Part shown: positions 20,724 to 32,500 of the stretch, one piece after another
Position numbering within the stretch: the first letter of the stretch is position 1
Layout: every line of letters starts with the position of its first letter
Source: Brachionus plicatilis
Lineage: Eukaryota > Rotifera > Eurotatoria > Ploima > Brachionidae
NCBI GenBank assembly: GCA_010279815.1
Contig: QEOQ01000670.1
Location: 126,716 to 190,715, forward strand
DNA: 64,000 bases
Direction of reading: 5' to 3'
The notes under the pieces: generated by a model
What the model saw: only the letters and a program-made list of their open reading frames with translations
What the model was told of the DNA's origin: nothing
Databases searched by the model: none
Made by a program: the position numbers and the translations under genes

Positions 20724-21171
20724 GATGATTGTGTTTTTGATAACTACTTAAAAAAATTTAAATTTCAGATTTTCTAAAGTCACATGAGTTATAATAATAA
20801 AATTTTAAAATTTTATTTAATTAGCAAATCTAACTTTAGCTTATCTGAATTTTAAACAATTTAAATGGTAATTAATAAATTTTATCAAATATCTTTTCTC
20901 AAAAAGTGATTATTAGTTTTATTGATTTTTTTAAATATTTATTGAATTTATTGAAAATTTTGAAAAAGTGTTACTTTTAAATTCAAGATAAGTCTTCAAA
21001 TCAGTTCTGTGTCTGTTGATAGAAAAATTGACTAAATTATAGACAATCAAAATTTTTGTTACTGACAGATTCTTTTATTTCCGAGGTCTAATAATTGGAC
21101 CAATTTTAGCCTATTTAAAGAAAAAAAGTTAAGTTTAATATCAAATAAGTTAAAGTTGATCAAAAAGTAAA

Positions 21172-22175
21172 ATGTTTGGAAGTAATCTCTTGGATAAAAT
21201 GTCCCGAGCTTTTTGTAAAATGGAAAAACTTGGAAAAGAATATTTAAAAACGCAATCAGAGGGTATTGATGAATATAAAGTTGACATAAATAAATTTAGT
21301 ATTTTTATTTAAGCTTTTGGTTATCTAGAACAATGGGCTGACTTGAACAATAATTCTGGAATAAAAGTTTTTTTTATTAATTTTAAAAAAATCTATTAAA
21401 ATCAATTTTTTAAAGGATGTGACCAAAGAATTTAAAAGTTTAGCTTTCCAAATTGATAAAAACTCAGATTCATGTGATATTTTAGTGAATATGACAAAAA
21501 TATTTAAGGATTATGAAAATCAATTAAAACGCTTTAAAAGAAAAACTGTAATTTTTGCACAAATAAAGAATTATAATTTTAATTTAGGACTTTTTTAAGG
21601 AAAAGAGAAAATATTGCGACCAATTTTTTAAAGGTATTTTTTTGATTTTACTTTACTTCAATTTTTTATTGTTTTTTTTTATTTAGAGAATAATCTAGAA
21701 AAAGACATAGATGCCAGTAAATCTATAATATTCAAAACTAAAATTAAAAAATACACCGAAACAGTACAGAAACAACTAAGAAATCAGAAAATTTTCTTCA
21801 CCGCAATAAATGTAATTTTTTGTTTAAAATATTGCTAAATTATTTAAATATTGAATATCACAGGATATATTGAACCAATTGCCGGACATATCCGCCGAAG
21901 AAACAGACGATATCACGAAGATTGAGTATTTAAATCATATAAATATCATTAAGATATCCAAAAAAGCGTCAGAGTTAATAAATAAACCAAATCATAATGA
22001 AAAAATTACAAATAATATATATCCGTCTTTAGAAAAATTTATCAAATCAAATAAAATTCCACAAACACCTCCACCGTGCTATTCGGATAGTTTTGCTAAG
22101 AACTTCAATGATTTATCAAGCCCTTCTTATGATCTATCTTTAAGTAATAAGATATCAAATTTTTTAAATAATTAA
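21172..22175 (+). CDS. Uncharacterised helical/coiled-coil protein
   Basis: Six small exons can be chained by phase: 21172-21262, 21314-21366, 21416-21547, 21588-21633, 21687-21811 and 21864-22175, about 252 residues. The first 170 residues are strongly charged and predicted helical (IFKDYENQLKRFKRKTDFFK, then KIKKYTETVQKQLRNQKIFF), like a coiled coil or a BAR-type three-helix bundle. The last 80 are polar and likely disordered, with a PQTPPPCYSDSF stretch. There is no signal peptide or membrane segment. I cannot assign a family; a BAR-like fold is speculation from helix length and charge pattern only. It shares a 448-base divergent promoter region with WASHC3. The consistent phases and small introns make a real gene likely. 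Confidence 0.65.
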
Positions 22176-22354
22176 AATAAATTAAAATAAATTTTTAAAA
22201 TAAATTTTCCAAAATTATTTTATTTTTTATTCACCCTTAGAAATGTATCATAAATATTTTATTTGTAAAATTTTTGTTACTAATAATGATAGACATTTAA
22301 AATTAATTATCTAAATACACTAATTTTTAATGAGGCAAAAAAATAAAACTTCGG

Positions 22355-22364
22355 TATATATAAG
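22355..22364 (+). promoter_or_regulatory. Possible TATA box of secreted helical-repeat gene 2
   Basis: TATATATAAG lies 34 bases upstream of the ATG at 22398, followed by an AT-rich leader. If functional, it implies a very short 5' UTR. AT-rich background makes chance occurrence plausible. Confidence 0.35.
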
Positions 22365-22397
22365 CAATTGTTCAAGATAACTCTATAAAATAATAAC

Positions 22398-24178
22398 ATG
22401 ATCCGTTTTTTTATTTTTACATTTTTGTCCAGTCTGGTTATTATCGAAACACGAAGAACTGATTTTCTTAATGTTACAAGATATTATAAAAGAGTTTACT
22501 CTTCATTATTTGAATCCCTAAATGACATGTCGCCAGAACAATTCAAAGTTTTACATAGATTGATAGATTTAGGAGTATTACCCAAGAATATCCGTGAACC
22601 AGTTAATATTTTAAGAAATCTTCCAGCTAGAGTTATTTATCCACATCCTCCCCGAAATATGCCACAACTTATTCCCATTGTTTCCACAATAATGGAGTTG
22701 GATATGGAAGAAATTAAAACCATACTTAAATTAAAATATCACGGAGCATTGACCAACAATGTTTTAAGTATGGTTGCCAAGCTAAATTCGATTACCAAAG
22801 AACAATTAGACATCATTCAAAGTACTCTAAACACACAGCCAATTAGTCAACCTATTGATTTATTAAAAAAATTTCAAATATTTTATTTTATTAATAGAGA
22901 AAAATTAAAATTTTTGTCCGAGTCTGGAGACATACCTGATATTGTTAAATATGTGGATAGATTAAAACCTTTTGGTTTTGGTCATATTATTAGAATAATA
23001 AAAGAATTTAAATTAGACCAAATTTTTGAAGATAAATTCACTTCATTGAAAATTGAGCAGTCAAAACATTCAACAGAAGGTCCATCTACTAAAATGTCCG
23101 AACCGGACACCACAAAATCTGATTTAAATTCTATTTATGAAACTGAATCAGCATCTCAAGAAACAACTTTATCTTTTTCGAGCATTGATTCTCAAAATTC
23201 AAGTATCATCATAAATTTTTATTAAATAATTAAAATATAATTTTTTTGAAAGGTTTTTTAAAAGATGATAATTCTAAACCACTGACTAGTAATTTTCTAA
23301 CAACTTTGTTTCCTCAATTAGAAGAAAATTCAAAGACTCCAACAATAGAAACTTTTTCTGAAGAACCTTCATCAGAATCAAAAAATGAGGCGATTGAATC
23401 AATGAATACTGAGAATCAAGAAGACATTTTAAATTCTGGATTTAATCAATTAGAAATGGATCCAACTATGAAAATTTCAGAAGTGTCTACTGAAAAAATT
23501 TATCTTCAATTAAATAATAAATTTGCTGCTGAAACAACAGATGCACAGACCCAAATGGATAGCTTAGTAACCAAGAACAATCAAAATGAATCATTATTCA
23601 ATAATTATTTGGATTCAAATTTTGAAACAACTGATAAATTCACAGATCAAAAATACGAATTGAAAAATTCAGACAATTTTGAAGTTAATGAAATCTTTAC
23701 TGAAAATTCTGTATTAGTTGACGATAGTCAATACCAGTTCACTGAAGATTCATTAAAGAAAGACAAAAATATAGAAATTAGTCAATCATTTGAGTCGACA
23801 GAACCATTAGAAGTTTTTGATCAAAAAGTCGCACCAATTGCTTCAAAATTTAAGAAACGAGAAATAGGCTCAAAAACAATCAAACTAGCTCCGGGAATTC
23901 AGTCACTTGGTCATTTTCCTTTCCAACCTGATAATCCCAATCATGTAATACAAACGCCGAATGAAACATTTTATTTTAATAATAAAATTGATAATGATAA
24001 CAATAAGCCACCTATCACAATAACAGAATCTAATTCTAAAACTGATACAAAATTTGAAAACGGATGCATGGTCTCAACTACAGTTACGACAACAATTACC
24101 CGAACTTTCTCTCAAATTTCAACAAGTCAAGAATGTATTATCCCTGATTTAAATAAAAAAGAAAACTTTAGACTTTAA
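22398..24178 (+). CDS. Secreted helical-repeat protein 2, paralogue of the 16414 gene
   Basis: Two exons, 22398-23202 and 23253-24178, are joined by a 50-base intron in matching phase, about 576 residues. An N-terminal signal peptide (MIRFFIFTFLSSLVIIETRR) is followed by leucine-rich helical units (MSPEQFKVLHRLIDLGVLPK, then TKEQLDIIQSTL), the same pattern as in the 16414 protein. From about residue 215 a long acidic Ser/Thr/Glu-rich region takes over, probably disordered and possibly glycosylated. It ends with NGC, a Thr-rich strand (TTVTTTITRTF) and a second Cys, which parallels the other protein's tail and is the best evidence that the two are homologous. Function unknown; I infer a secreted or lumenal protein. 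The pair is separated by three unrelated genes, so the duplication is not a simple recent tandem. Confidence 0.72.
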
Positions 24179-24707
24179 TTTTTTTTTTTAAATAATTTTG
24201 CTTTTAGTTTTTTAAATCAGTAAGAAAAAATAAATTATTAAATTGAAGAAATGAAAATTTCAATTTTTTAATATAAAACAATTTTTGTCGTCCGCTTTCC
24301 CTTAAAAACTGGCTCGCTTAAACTAACAAAATATTATTTAAATTATTTTGCCAACCTAATCTATTTATCAAAAAAATAACTTTCTCAAAAACTGTAAAGT
24401 GATTGTCACAAATTCAAGTTCTCAAATAGAATAAGATTTTGCAAACTAGGGCTCTCCGTTGAACTTTTTCAAGTGCATTCAAATTTTTCATTAAATGGAC
24501 ACCATGATGCAATTGTATACTCCAATTGAGACCTATCAAAAGAACAATATAGTAATCTAATAATTTCCATCGTAGGGTATTTTAATAATTTTCTAATCAT
24601 TCCAAGACAATACGACTTCCTTTAGTAGTTGAGCTTCTGATTTTAAGCCAGAAAAAAATTCATAAATATCTTTGGCAATTTGATTTATTTAGCGACTGGG
24701 TCTCAAA
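24179..24707. other. AT-rich spacer
   Basis: It follows the secreted-protein gene and presumably holds its 3' UTR. No other feature is supportable. Confidence 0.35.
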
Positions 24708-25320
24708 CATTGTGTCAGGCTTGTGCAAAAGTCAAAAAAAGTCATTTTAAAGTTTTTTCAAAGTCGAGTCAGTGACTTGACTTGAAATTTTTTTTTTTTT
24801 TTTAAAAGTCTTTTAACTTGACTTGATTGACTTGACTTGAAAAATTAATTTCTTAAAATAGGTCTTTTGCCTTTCCATGTTGTTATTAAGGCGGCCATTT
24901 TTATTTCAAAGTCTTTGAAATGGTTTTTTTTTGGAAAAAAAATTTCAAGTCAAGTCAAAAGGCATCTTGAAGTTTAGGATCAAAAAAATCAGATCAAAAA
25001 GTATTTTGGTTGTAACTTTTGAATGGTATTTGATTAAGTATCTCTGCAAAATACCAACTAATGCAAAAAACATGCTAAATATTAGATAATGCTCTGCAAA
25101 AACTCTGCAATTTTGCAGAAAAATGCACGTCTTTTAAAAGTATTTAATTCAACTGGACAGTACAATTGCTGAGTTTTTCTTAATTGCTGATTAGATCTGA
25201 TTTTTTTGATCCTAAACTTCAAGATGCCAGTCAAAAGACTTTTTTTAATAAAAAAAATTTCAAGTCAAATGACTTGACTTGACTTTGACTTTATGACTTT
25301 TGAACAATTCTGAATTGTGT
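24708..25320. mobile_element. hAT-like MITE carrying a nested insertion
   Basis: The outer element is 24716-25312. Its ends CAGGCTTGTGCAAAAGTC and, inverted, CAGAATTGTTCAAAAGTC match, and flanking 8-mers CATTGTGT (24708-24715) and AATTGTGT (25313-25320) agree at 7 of 8. The interior is made of AAGTC/GACTT-rich repeats. A related 306-base copy lies at 31826-32131. Another element (24961-25228) has inserted in the middle; without it the outer element would be about 329 bases, close to its relative. Assignment to hAT rests on the 8-base duplication and the CAG start. Confidence 0.65.
24953..25236. mobile_element. Palindromic MITE, TIR GGCATCTTGAAGTTTAGGATC, nested
   Basis: A 268-base element at 24961-25228 with inverted ends GGCATCTTGAAGTTTAGG, extending to about 35 matching bases. 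It is flanked by AGTCAAAA at 24953-24960 and 25229-25236 (8 bases exact, or 9 if the first G of the element is counted). A half-copy occurs near 3504-3690. There is no coding capacity. Confidence 0.75.
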
Positions 25321-28277
25321 ACTCAAATTTTGTGTTGTTGCGGCTGCAGTTTAACAATTTACACTTTTCAACATTTAGCTGCATTGACCAGTCCTTTGAC
25401 CATTTACAAACTTTATTAATGTCAGACTTTAAGCTACAGCTTACGGTTATTTTAGGGAAATCATGTTTCTATTGAATGAACTTGTTACACAATCAAGTTA
25501 AAAAAGGCTCATTGTTTTAAGAATTGAAATATATTAATAACGTCATACAAGTTTTACAAATAGAATCCTTTTTAGTGAATTTTTTAAATGAAAATTTTAT
25601 TGAAAAAAAACATCGGTTGATGGTAAAAAAAGTTTCTTCTTTGATAGGCAAAAAAGTTCAGTCTAATACTCACTGCTTCTTAAAAATAAATCTTTAAATT
25701 TTAAAAAAATAACAACAAATAATTCAAGATAATATTTTTTTTTGATCACGATTTTGATCCTGGTACCAATTATCTAAAACTTTGCCAAAAAAATATGGTA
25801 AGGGTTTGGTAGACCGTCTTTTGATAAAATATCTCAAAGTTTGTTTAACAATCACGTGAAGTCATATTTTTATTTAGAAAATTTCCTAAAAAATTATAAG
25901 CTATTACTCTAATACTGATACTCGGAAGATAACTTGGTGTCAGAAAACTTTTAATTATTACTATACTAATGATAGATATTTAATTGAAAGAATTCATTAG
26001 GCCGAAAATGCTGGTCCATGTATTCTATGCGATACGTGAATTTTTAAATAATAAAATATTTATCATTTTTAAAATTTTATTTTTAAATAATTATTCAAAA
26101 ATGAGCTTTTTATTAATTTTATAAAATTTTAATTTTTAGTATATGATAATATTTTACGGCTTATAATTTCGCTAGTAGCAAATATTTTTTTTAAAGCTGA
26201 CCATAAAATAGCTAATTTATTTTTTTTTTGCGGTCATTTTATTTGCAAAAGTTGTTGATTTAATTTTATTAGTTGTAAAAAGTTGAGGCGTATTAACTAA
26301 TTCAAAATTTAATTAATAACTATTTGAAACATAATTTACGTGAGTGATGTAATTTTACAAATCTTATTAAAATCAAATTCCAAAATTATACAAAATTTAA
26401 AAATGACTCAAAATTTTGAATCTGAATTCAAATCAGAACCGATTATCGCTCCAGTTGTTAATGACGGAAACGATACTTTAGATTTCGAAAAAGGGAATAG
26501 AAGATAATATCATGTATGAGGTGTTTAAAACATATGAGACATTAGAGGATTTTTAAAGAGAACTAAATTAAGATTTAGTTGAGAATGTAACATAGCGTGC
26601 AAAAGAAGTACAGAAAATGAGATGGTAGAGAAGTGTTATTTTAACTGTACGCACTTCCCTGAAAAGAGTCTGGTTTTAATACATCGTAAAAATCTCAACG
26701 TTTTTCCTTATATTCAAGTAAAAGAAGCAAATTGAAGTTTAAGATCAAGATCAAAAGATCAAAATATAAATTGTAATATTTTATTTTAATAATAGAGAAA
26801 AAATAATTTTTTTCCAAAGCAATTACTTGGCATGTCATGTAAAGTTTATTTTCATATTTAAAATTTTAAAATGTTCCTTTTTATTGAACTTTAATAGGTT
26901 TAAATATTTAAATTGATTTTAATAAAAATTTACTTTTATAGACAAAAAATTTCGCTGTATTTAAATTTTAAATTTATTTAAGTGGAAAAATAAAATTATT
27001 TCAGTTTGAATGAATGGATTTTTAAGTTACAAATTTGAATTTGTGAATTAACTTAACCTGAATTACTTAAATTATTGACTGTTTTTTTCAAATAAATTAG
27101 AGATCAATCATTTTGATGTTTATTTGATAACGAACTATAATTAGACATAACATGTCTTGTAATGTTTAGTATTTATTTCTTAAAAATTATCAAAATCATT
27201 AGATTAATTAAGTTTTGAAATTATAAAAAATACATCCGGTTTTAATGAAATTAGGATTTAAAACATAATTAAATTTCCATTTTTAATTGAATTTAATAAA
27301 AACTGAAACTATTTTTAATAATTTTAAAATTTGTTCACATTTAATTACATGTTATTAATAATGAATTTTTATTTTTTTCAAAAACATTGCTCAATTTTTA
27401 ATAATATGTCAGTAAAATAGAGTACTCAATTTTAAAGACATGTCAATAAATTCGGATATTTACGCTATTTTAATAAAAATATAAAGGCAAAGGACACTGG
27501 GAAATGGCTTTGAACAACATAAACATTGAGTATATCGAATATTATTATTATTTATTGATTTAAACCTAACAGGCAAAATTAAAAAATTAAAAAATAAAAA
27601 AAAAAAGTTAAGTTCTTCGAATTCTGCAAAATTTAAAAATAAAAATTAGCAATTTACAACTTAGAAATGATTATATTTAATTTAAATTATCCAAAAAAAG
27701 AAAAAAAATTTACAATTATGTAAAGAAATCTGCTTTTAGTAAGTCGGTTAAAATTTTAATTAAATTAAAAAATTTGGACCATTTTCTATCTCTTTTTCGG
27801 TTTTATACATGACCAGATTGACCGAATCAACCAACCCGCGATTTTTTTCATCGAATATCTTTGATGAGTATTAAAAGGAATAATTGTTAGTTCTACAATC
27901 GGTAACAGCCAAAGACGTGGGCGTAAAGATGATTCAAAGAATAAAAAACCAATAAATTTAATTGATAAATGCGTTGTCATGTCCTTTTTTAATTTTTTTT
28001 TCACACATTTATTTTCTTTTCTGATTCTACAATAGAAAATGTTTTTGCTATCATTTTTTTGTCACCGATAAAAGTTAAATTTGCGGCTACAATAATTTTA
28101 ATCCATATTTTATATTCAAATATTTTTAACTAAAAAGTAAAATATAAATTAATTATTATATGTTAGGAAAACTCAAAAATATTTAGTTCAATTAAAAAAA
28201 AAAATAAACTATGAAAGGTAACTTTAAAAAATAATTAAAGTCATTATAGAAATTTTAAAACTTAAAATATTTATTAA
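25321..28277. other. Gene-poor AT-rich region
   Basis: No gene could be supported. Around 26403-26760 an ATG-led frame of about 35 codons ends in a stop, followed by broken frames (for example CTHFPEKSLVLIHRKN) that might be an eroded transposase or zinc-finger fragment, but stops and shifts are too many to call. The remainder is low-complexity. Confidence 0.35.
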
Positions 28278-28278
28278 A

Positions 28279-28740
28279 TGCGCAATTTTATTAATTTAAT
28301 AAAATATGATTATATTGTATTAAAATGGTAATATTTCTTAAAACAAAATTAATAATTTTATAAAATTATTATTATTTTTTATTGAATTAATAAAACGTGA
28401 TAAGGTAATTTTCAAAAGAAACAGTTGAAGTTTTGTCATGGGTTCTGAAAAATATTATCATTGGAAAATGAAAAATTTTTGTAAAAAAAAATTAATTTTT
28501 TCATGCGCAATTTTATCATTTGATAAAATATTATTATATTGTAATAAAACGGTAATATTTCTTAGAAAAAAATTAATAATTTAAAATTTTATAAATATAA
28601 TTATTATTTGTTATTGGATTAATAAAACTTGATAAGGTAATCTTCAAAAATAACAATTGAAGTTTGGTCATGGGTCCCTAAAAATATTGTCTTTGATAAA
28701 TGAAAAATTTTTGAGAAAAAAAAAAAATTAATTTTATTAT
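28279..28740. repeat. Diverged tandem duplication, unit about 225-237 bp
   Basis: Two adjacent units begin TGCGCAATTTTAT at 28279 and 28504, and the start of a third is at 28740. The shared order is: TGCGCAATTTTAT, an AT-rich part with GGTAATATTTCTTA, AATAAAAC(G/T)TGATAAGGTAA, GTCATGGGT, and a poly-A run. The copies are roughly 80-85% alike by eye. No frame is open. Confidence 0.7.
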
Positions 28741-29540
28741 GCGCAATTTTTACATTATTTTAATATTGAAGCAAAAAAAAAAAAATTGAATAAATTAAAA
28801 AAAATTGTTAAGTTTGAAATGGGGAAAAAAATGTGCCTGATAACAAGTTAAAGGTCATTTAAATTATCTAGAAACTAATTAAAAATTGCGCAATTACCCG
28901 CTATTGTTGTTGGCAAATGCAGTCAACTCACGCATGAACTAAAGCGTGGCTCCAACCAAAATTAACAAAATAAATTCCCAAACAATCAGCGTGCAAAACT
29001 AACCGAACATAAAGTCACTTTAGCCCAGTGTACATGCATTACGGAGCAGCGTTTCCGAGAGTGCACAAAATTATGAATATCTGCAACTTTTTTCCAATGC
29101 ATGTACCCAGTGCAAAAAAGTTACATAAAAAATCCAAACTCCTCCCACAATCCCAAATTTGTGTGTTTGTACAACGCCAACTTCTATGCAGACGTTGCCT
29201 CCCTCCCTACTCCTCCGTTCACTTCACTCACTCTACCCTCTCTATCTTCCAATAAATAATTTCAGAACTAACTCCAATTCAAAAAACAACAAAAAATTAA
29301 ATCAACAGATTTTCTCTTTTTTTTTGAATTTTTTTTTATTATTATAATAAATTATTACAAATATCAAATTGGTTATTTTGTTTTGATCAAAAAAGAAAAA
29401 AAAAAAAAGAAAATACTGTAGTTGATTGCCTCTGTTGCCATCGATTACAATTGACAATGAAATTTGTCCCACTCAATTGAATAACAAGCCGAGCAAACAA
29501 CAAATTTTTTTGTTCTCTATCAATTTGGCCACCCCATCAA
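28741..29540. promoter_or_regulatory. Promoter and 5' UTR region of the PIAS gene
   Basis: From about 28880 the sequence becomes clearly less AT-rich than the spacer before it, with pyrimidine-rich tracts (CTCTACCCTCTCTATCTTCC) near 29235-29250 and an inverted TGTACATGCA / TGCATGTAC pair at about 29030 and 29097. This looks like a promoter or leader region, but no transcription start can be fixed. Confidence 0.35.
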
Positions 29541-32500
29541 ATGTCTCTGCTAATTGCCGAATGCGAAGAAATGCTCAAGGCATTCCGGTGCCAAGACCTG
29601 GCCAATCTGCTCGCCTACGCCGGCCAGTCAAAAAACGGCAAAAAAAGCGAGCTGTACGACCGCTGCATATCCATTCTGAGACGCGGCCAGCCAAACATCC
29701 AATTCAAAATAAAAGAAATCCACAGGTGAGCCCCCCCCCCTTTCCACTTTGGGCAAAAAAAAATAAAATTTTATTTGTTTACAAGCAGTCGGATCTCAGC
29801 GTCCACCAACTGCTTCCCAAGTCTGCTGAACCCGACATCGGGCTCGAGCACCAGCAACAGCCCGGACCCGGTCTCGGCGTCGCGGTTCAGCGCGTCCGCC
29901 CTCAACCAGCACCAGGTGCTGGCGGCCGCGGCCTCGATGGGCGCGTACAACCCGGCCAACGGCTTCATGTTCCCGGGGCCGCTGCTGGCCGGCCAGGCCC
30001 AGTTCGGCGGCCGGCCCACCGGCTCCAACCAGACGCTGATCCGGGTGCAGTTCGAAAAGCTGGCCTTCTACGAGTACCAGGCCGAGCTGAACTCGCCCAT
30101 CCGCCTGCTCGGCGCCAACCCGAACTCGCGCCCGCTCACCCACTCGTTCAGCTTCTCGCTCAACACCGAGCAAATAAACGAGATCCTGAACCACCGGTCG
30201 CTGCACGCCGGCAAGTTCGAGCACGCCAAACAAGTCCACCTGAGGTTCGGCTTCTACGAACAGGCGGCCCAGCGCGACACCCTGCCCGCCAACCTGGTCG
30301 TCAACGTCAACCAGAAGCCCGCACAGCTGCCCACGCCCAAGCCCACCAGCAAGCCCAATGCGGACATTGTGCGGCCCGGCCGCTCCATTGACGTCACTCA
30401 CTTGATCCGCTTGGCGCCCAACATGGCCAACAAAGTCGACTTGAACTGGACCAATGTGGACGCCAACAAAACGCACTGTGTCGGCGTGTACTTTTTTCGC
30501 AAGGTGACCGTCAAGTGTCTGGTCGATTTTTTGAAAGCGAACAAAACAATTGATGGCGAGTTGACCAAGAAAATGGTGCGCCAAAAGCTGCAAATAAGCG
30601 ACATGGACTTTGAGATCGAGACCAATTACTACAAGGTTAGTTTGCAGTGTCCGCTGATGAAATTTCGCATTCAAATACCGAGCAGGGCGGTTAGCTGCAA
30701 GCACATACAGTGCTTTGACTTGGAGTCCTATTTGATGATGAACGAGAAAAAGCCCACTTGGCTGTGTCCGGTGTGCGATCAGCACACGCCGTTCGACTCT
30801 CTCTTTATAGACGCCTTGTTTCAGGACATACTCAAAAAGTGTCCGGACATTGAGGACGTGCAGTTCAATGCGGACGCCGAATGGTCTGTTGTCAAGCCGA
30901 GTGAGAATGCTGGAGCGGACAAAAGTGGCGCCAGGCGCGAAGAGACCAAGGCGTCGCCCAGCAAATCCACCGACTCGCCCACCAACAATATTGACACTTC
31001 CCTTGTCGACATTTGTGGTAAGACAATTTTTATGTCCACACTTTTTGACAGATTCACTTGTTTGCTGACGGTTAAAAATCAGTACATAGAAAAATTTGAT
31101 AAAAATAAGAAAGGTGAAAATATGTAAAACATAAAAATTAAAAAGCGTAGAATTTAATGTTGAAGTTAATTATTAATTTTTATTGCTCAAAATGATCAAA
31201 TCTGACTAAAACTATAGAATAAATTTTTATCTTTTAATAGAATTAGTGCAGAGGTAAATTTTTGGTTTTAGCATACTTTGGTAAAATCTGCAAAAATTTG
31301 GTTTTGTGGAGTTCAGTACAAAAGAACAGAACAAAGTGTTAAAAAAATTAAATAATTTTTTTCTAAAAGTTTAATATTAATTCTGTGAATGTAGAATGGT
31401 GCAACATTCAAAGTTGCATCAACTGTTAAAGTCTGCTAATGATGTGCAAAATCTCTGCAAAATGTACCACGCTCGATTATATTGAAATTTAATTTCTGCT
31501 GAACTCTGAAAATTCAGCAGACCTTGATATGTGACGCAACTTTGAATAATGGACTATGTTGCATTTACAGAATTAAGTTTAAACCTTTAGAAAAAATTTC
31601 ATTCAATTTTTTTACATTTTTTTCTGTTCTTTTAATTATTTTGTACTGAATTTTACAAAACCCAAAAATTTTCCACTTAAAATCGCATCTTTTCGATGGT
31701 GTGCACTCTGCATTGTGCATTTTGATATTGCAGAGTTTATTTTTTTATTTAATATAGTATGTTAATTCCAAAAATGTATATCTGCATTATTTCTAAAAAA
31801 TAAAAATTTATTTAATACTTTTAGTCAGAGTTGTTTAAAAGTCACAAGTCTCAAGTCAAGTCCAAGTCCAGGCTTTAAAATTTTGAATACTGAAGAAGAA
31901 ATTTATGCTAAAATTGCAACGAAATTCTGATATATGGCAAATCTATTGCATTAGACAACCCAATAGTATATAAATTTTTTGATATGAAGCCTGATCTAGC
32001 AAATTTAAAAAAAAAATTCAAGACTTGGACTTTTTTGGGACTTAAAAATTAAGAAAAATGTTTTTCTGTTCTTTTTTAATTTGTTAATATTTTTTTTTAA
32101 AAGATTTTTTTAGCAAAAGAAAGCAACTCTGGTTTTAGTTTTATTTGATCATTTTGAGCATCAAAAATTGATCAAAAACTTCAAATTGCCGAAAAATTGA
32201 AGTGATTTTGTAGGAATATGAATTAAATTTAGTGAATTATTTTAGAAAAAAGATTATAATAAAGGAGATTAAGGAAAAATTATTTTAAAAAATCAATTTG
32301 ATTTTCAATTTACAGTCATCAATTTAGATATCTTGAATTTTTACGCTTAAAACTATTCGGTTTTGTGAAATTCAGCACAAAATGATAAAAAGAACAGAAA
32401 CAAATAATAAAATATAGAAAAATTTTTTTTCTATAAGTTTAAAATTGGTTTCGTAATTACGACATTGTGCGACTTTCAAAGTTGCATCAGCTATCAAGGT

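Noticed and set aside
26403..26760. Possible eroded transposase or zinc-finger fragment
   Set aside because: Some peptide-like pieces (CTHFPEKSLVLIHRKN) are suggestive, but stops and shifts occur every few dozen bases and no family could be named.
27786..28004. 72-codon minus-strand frame
   Set aside because: No motif, no plausible exon neighbours; composition like the surrounding spacer.
29426..30391. 321-codon frame overlapping PIAS exons 1-2
   Set aside because: It is a shadow caused by the GC-rich third positions of PIAS exon 2; its Arg/Pro/Gly-rich protein has no domain and it ignores the exon 1 splice site.
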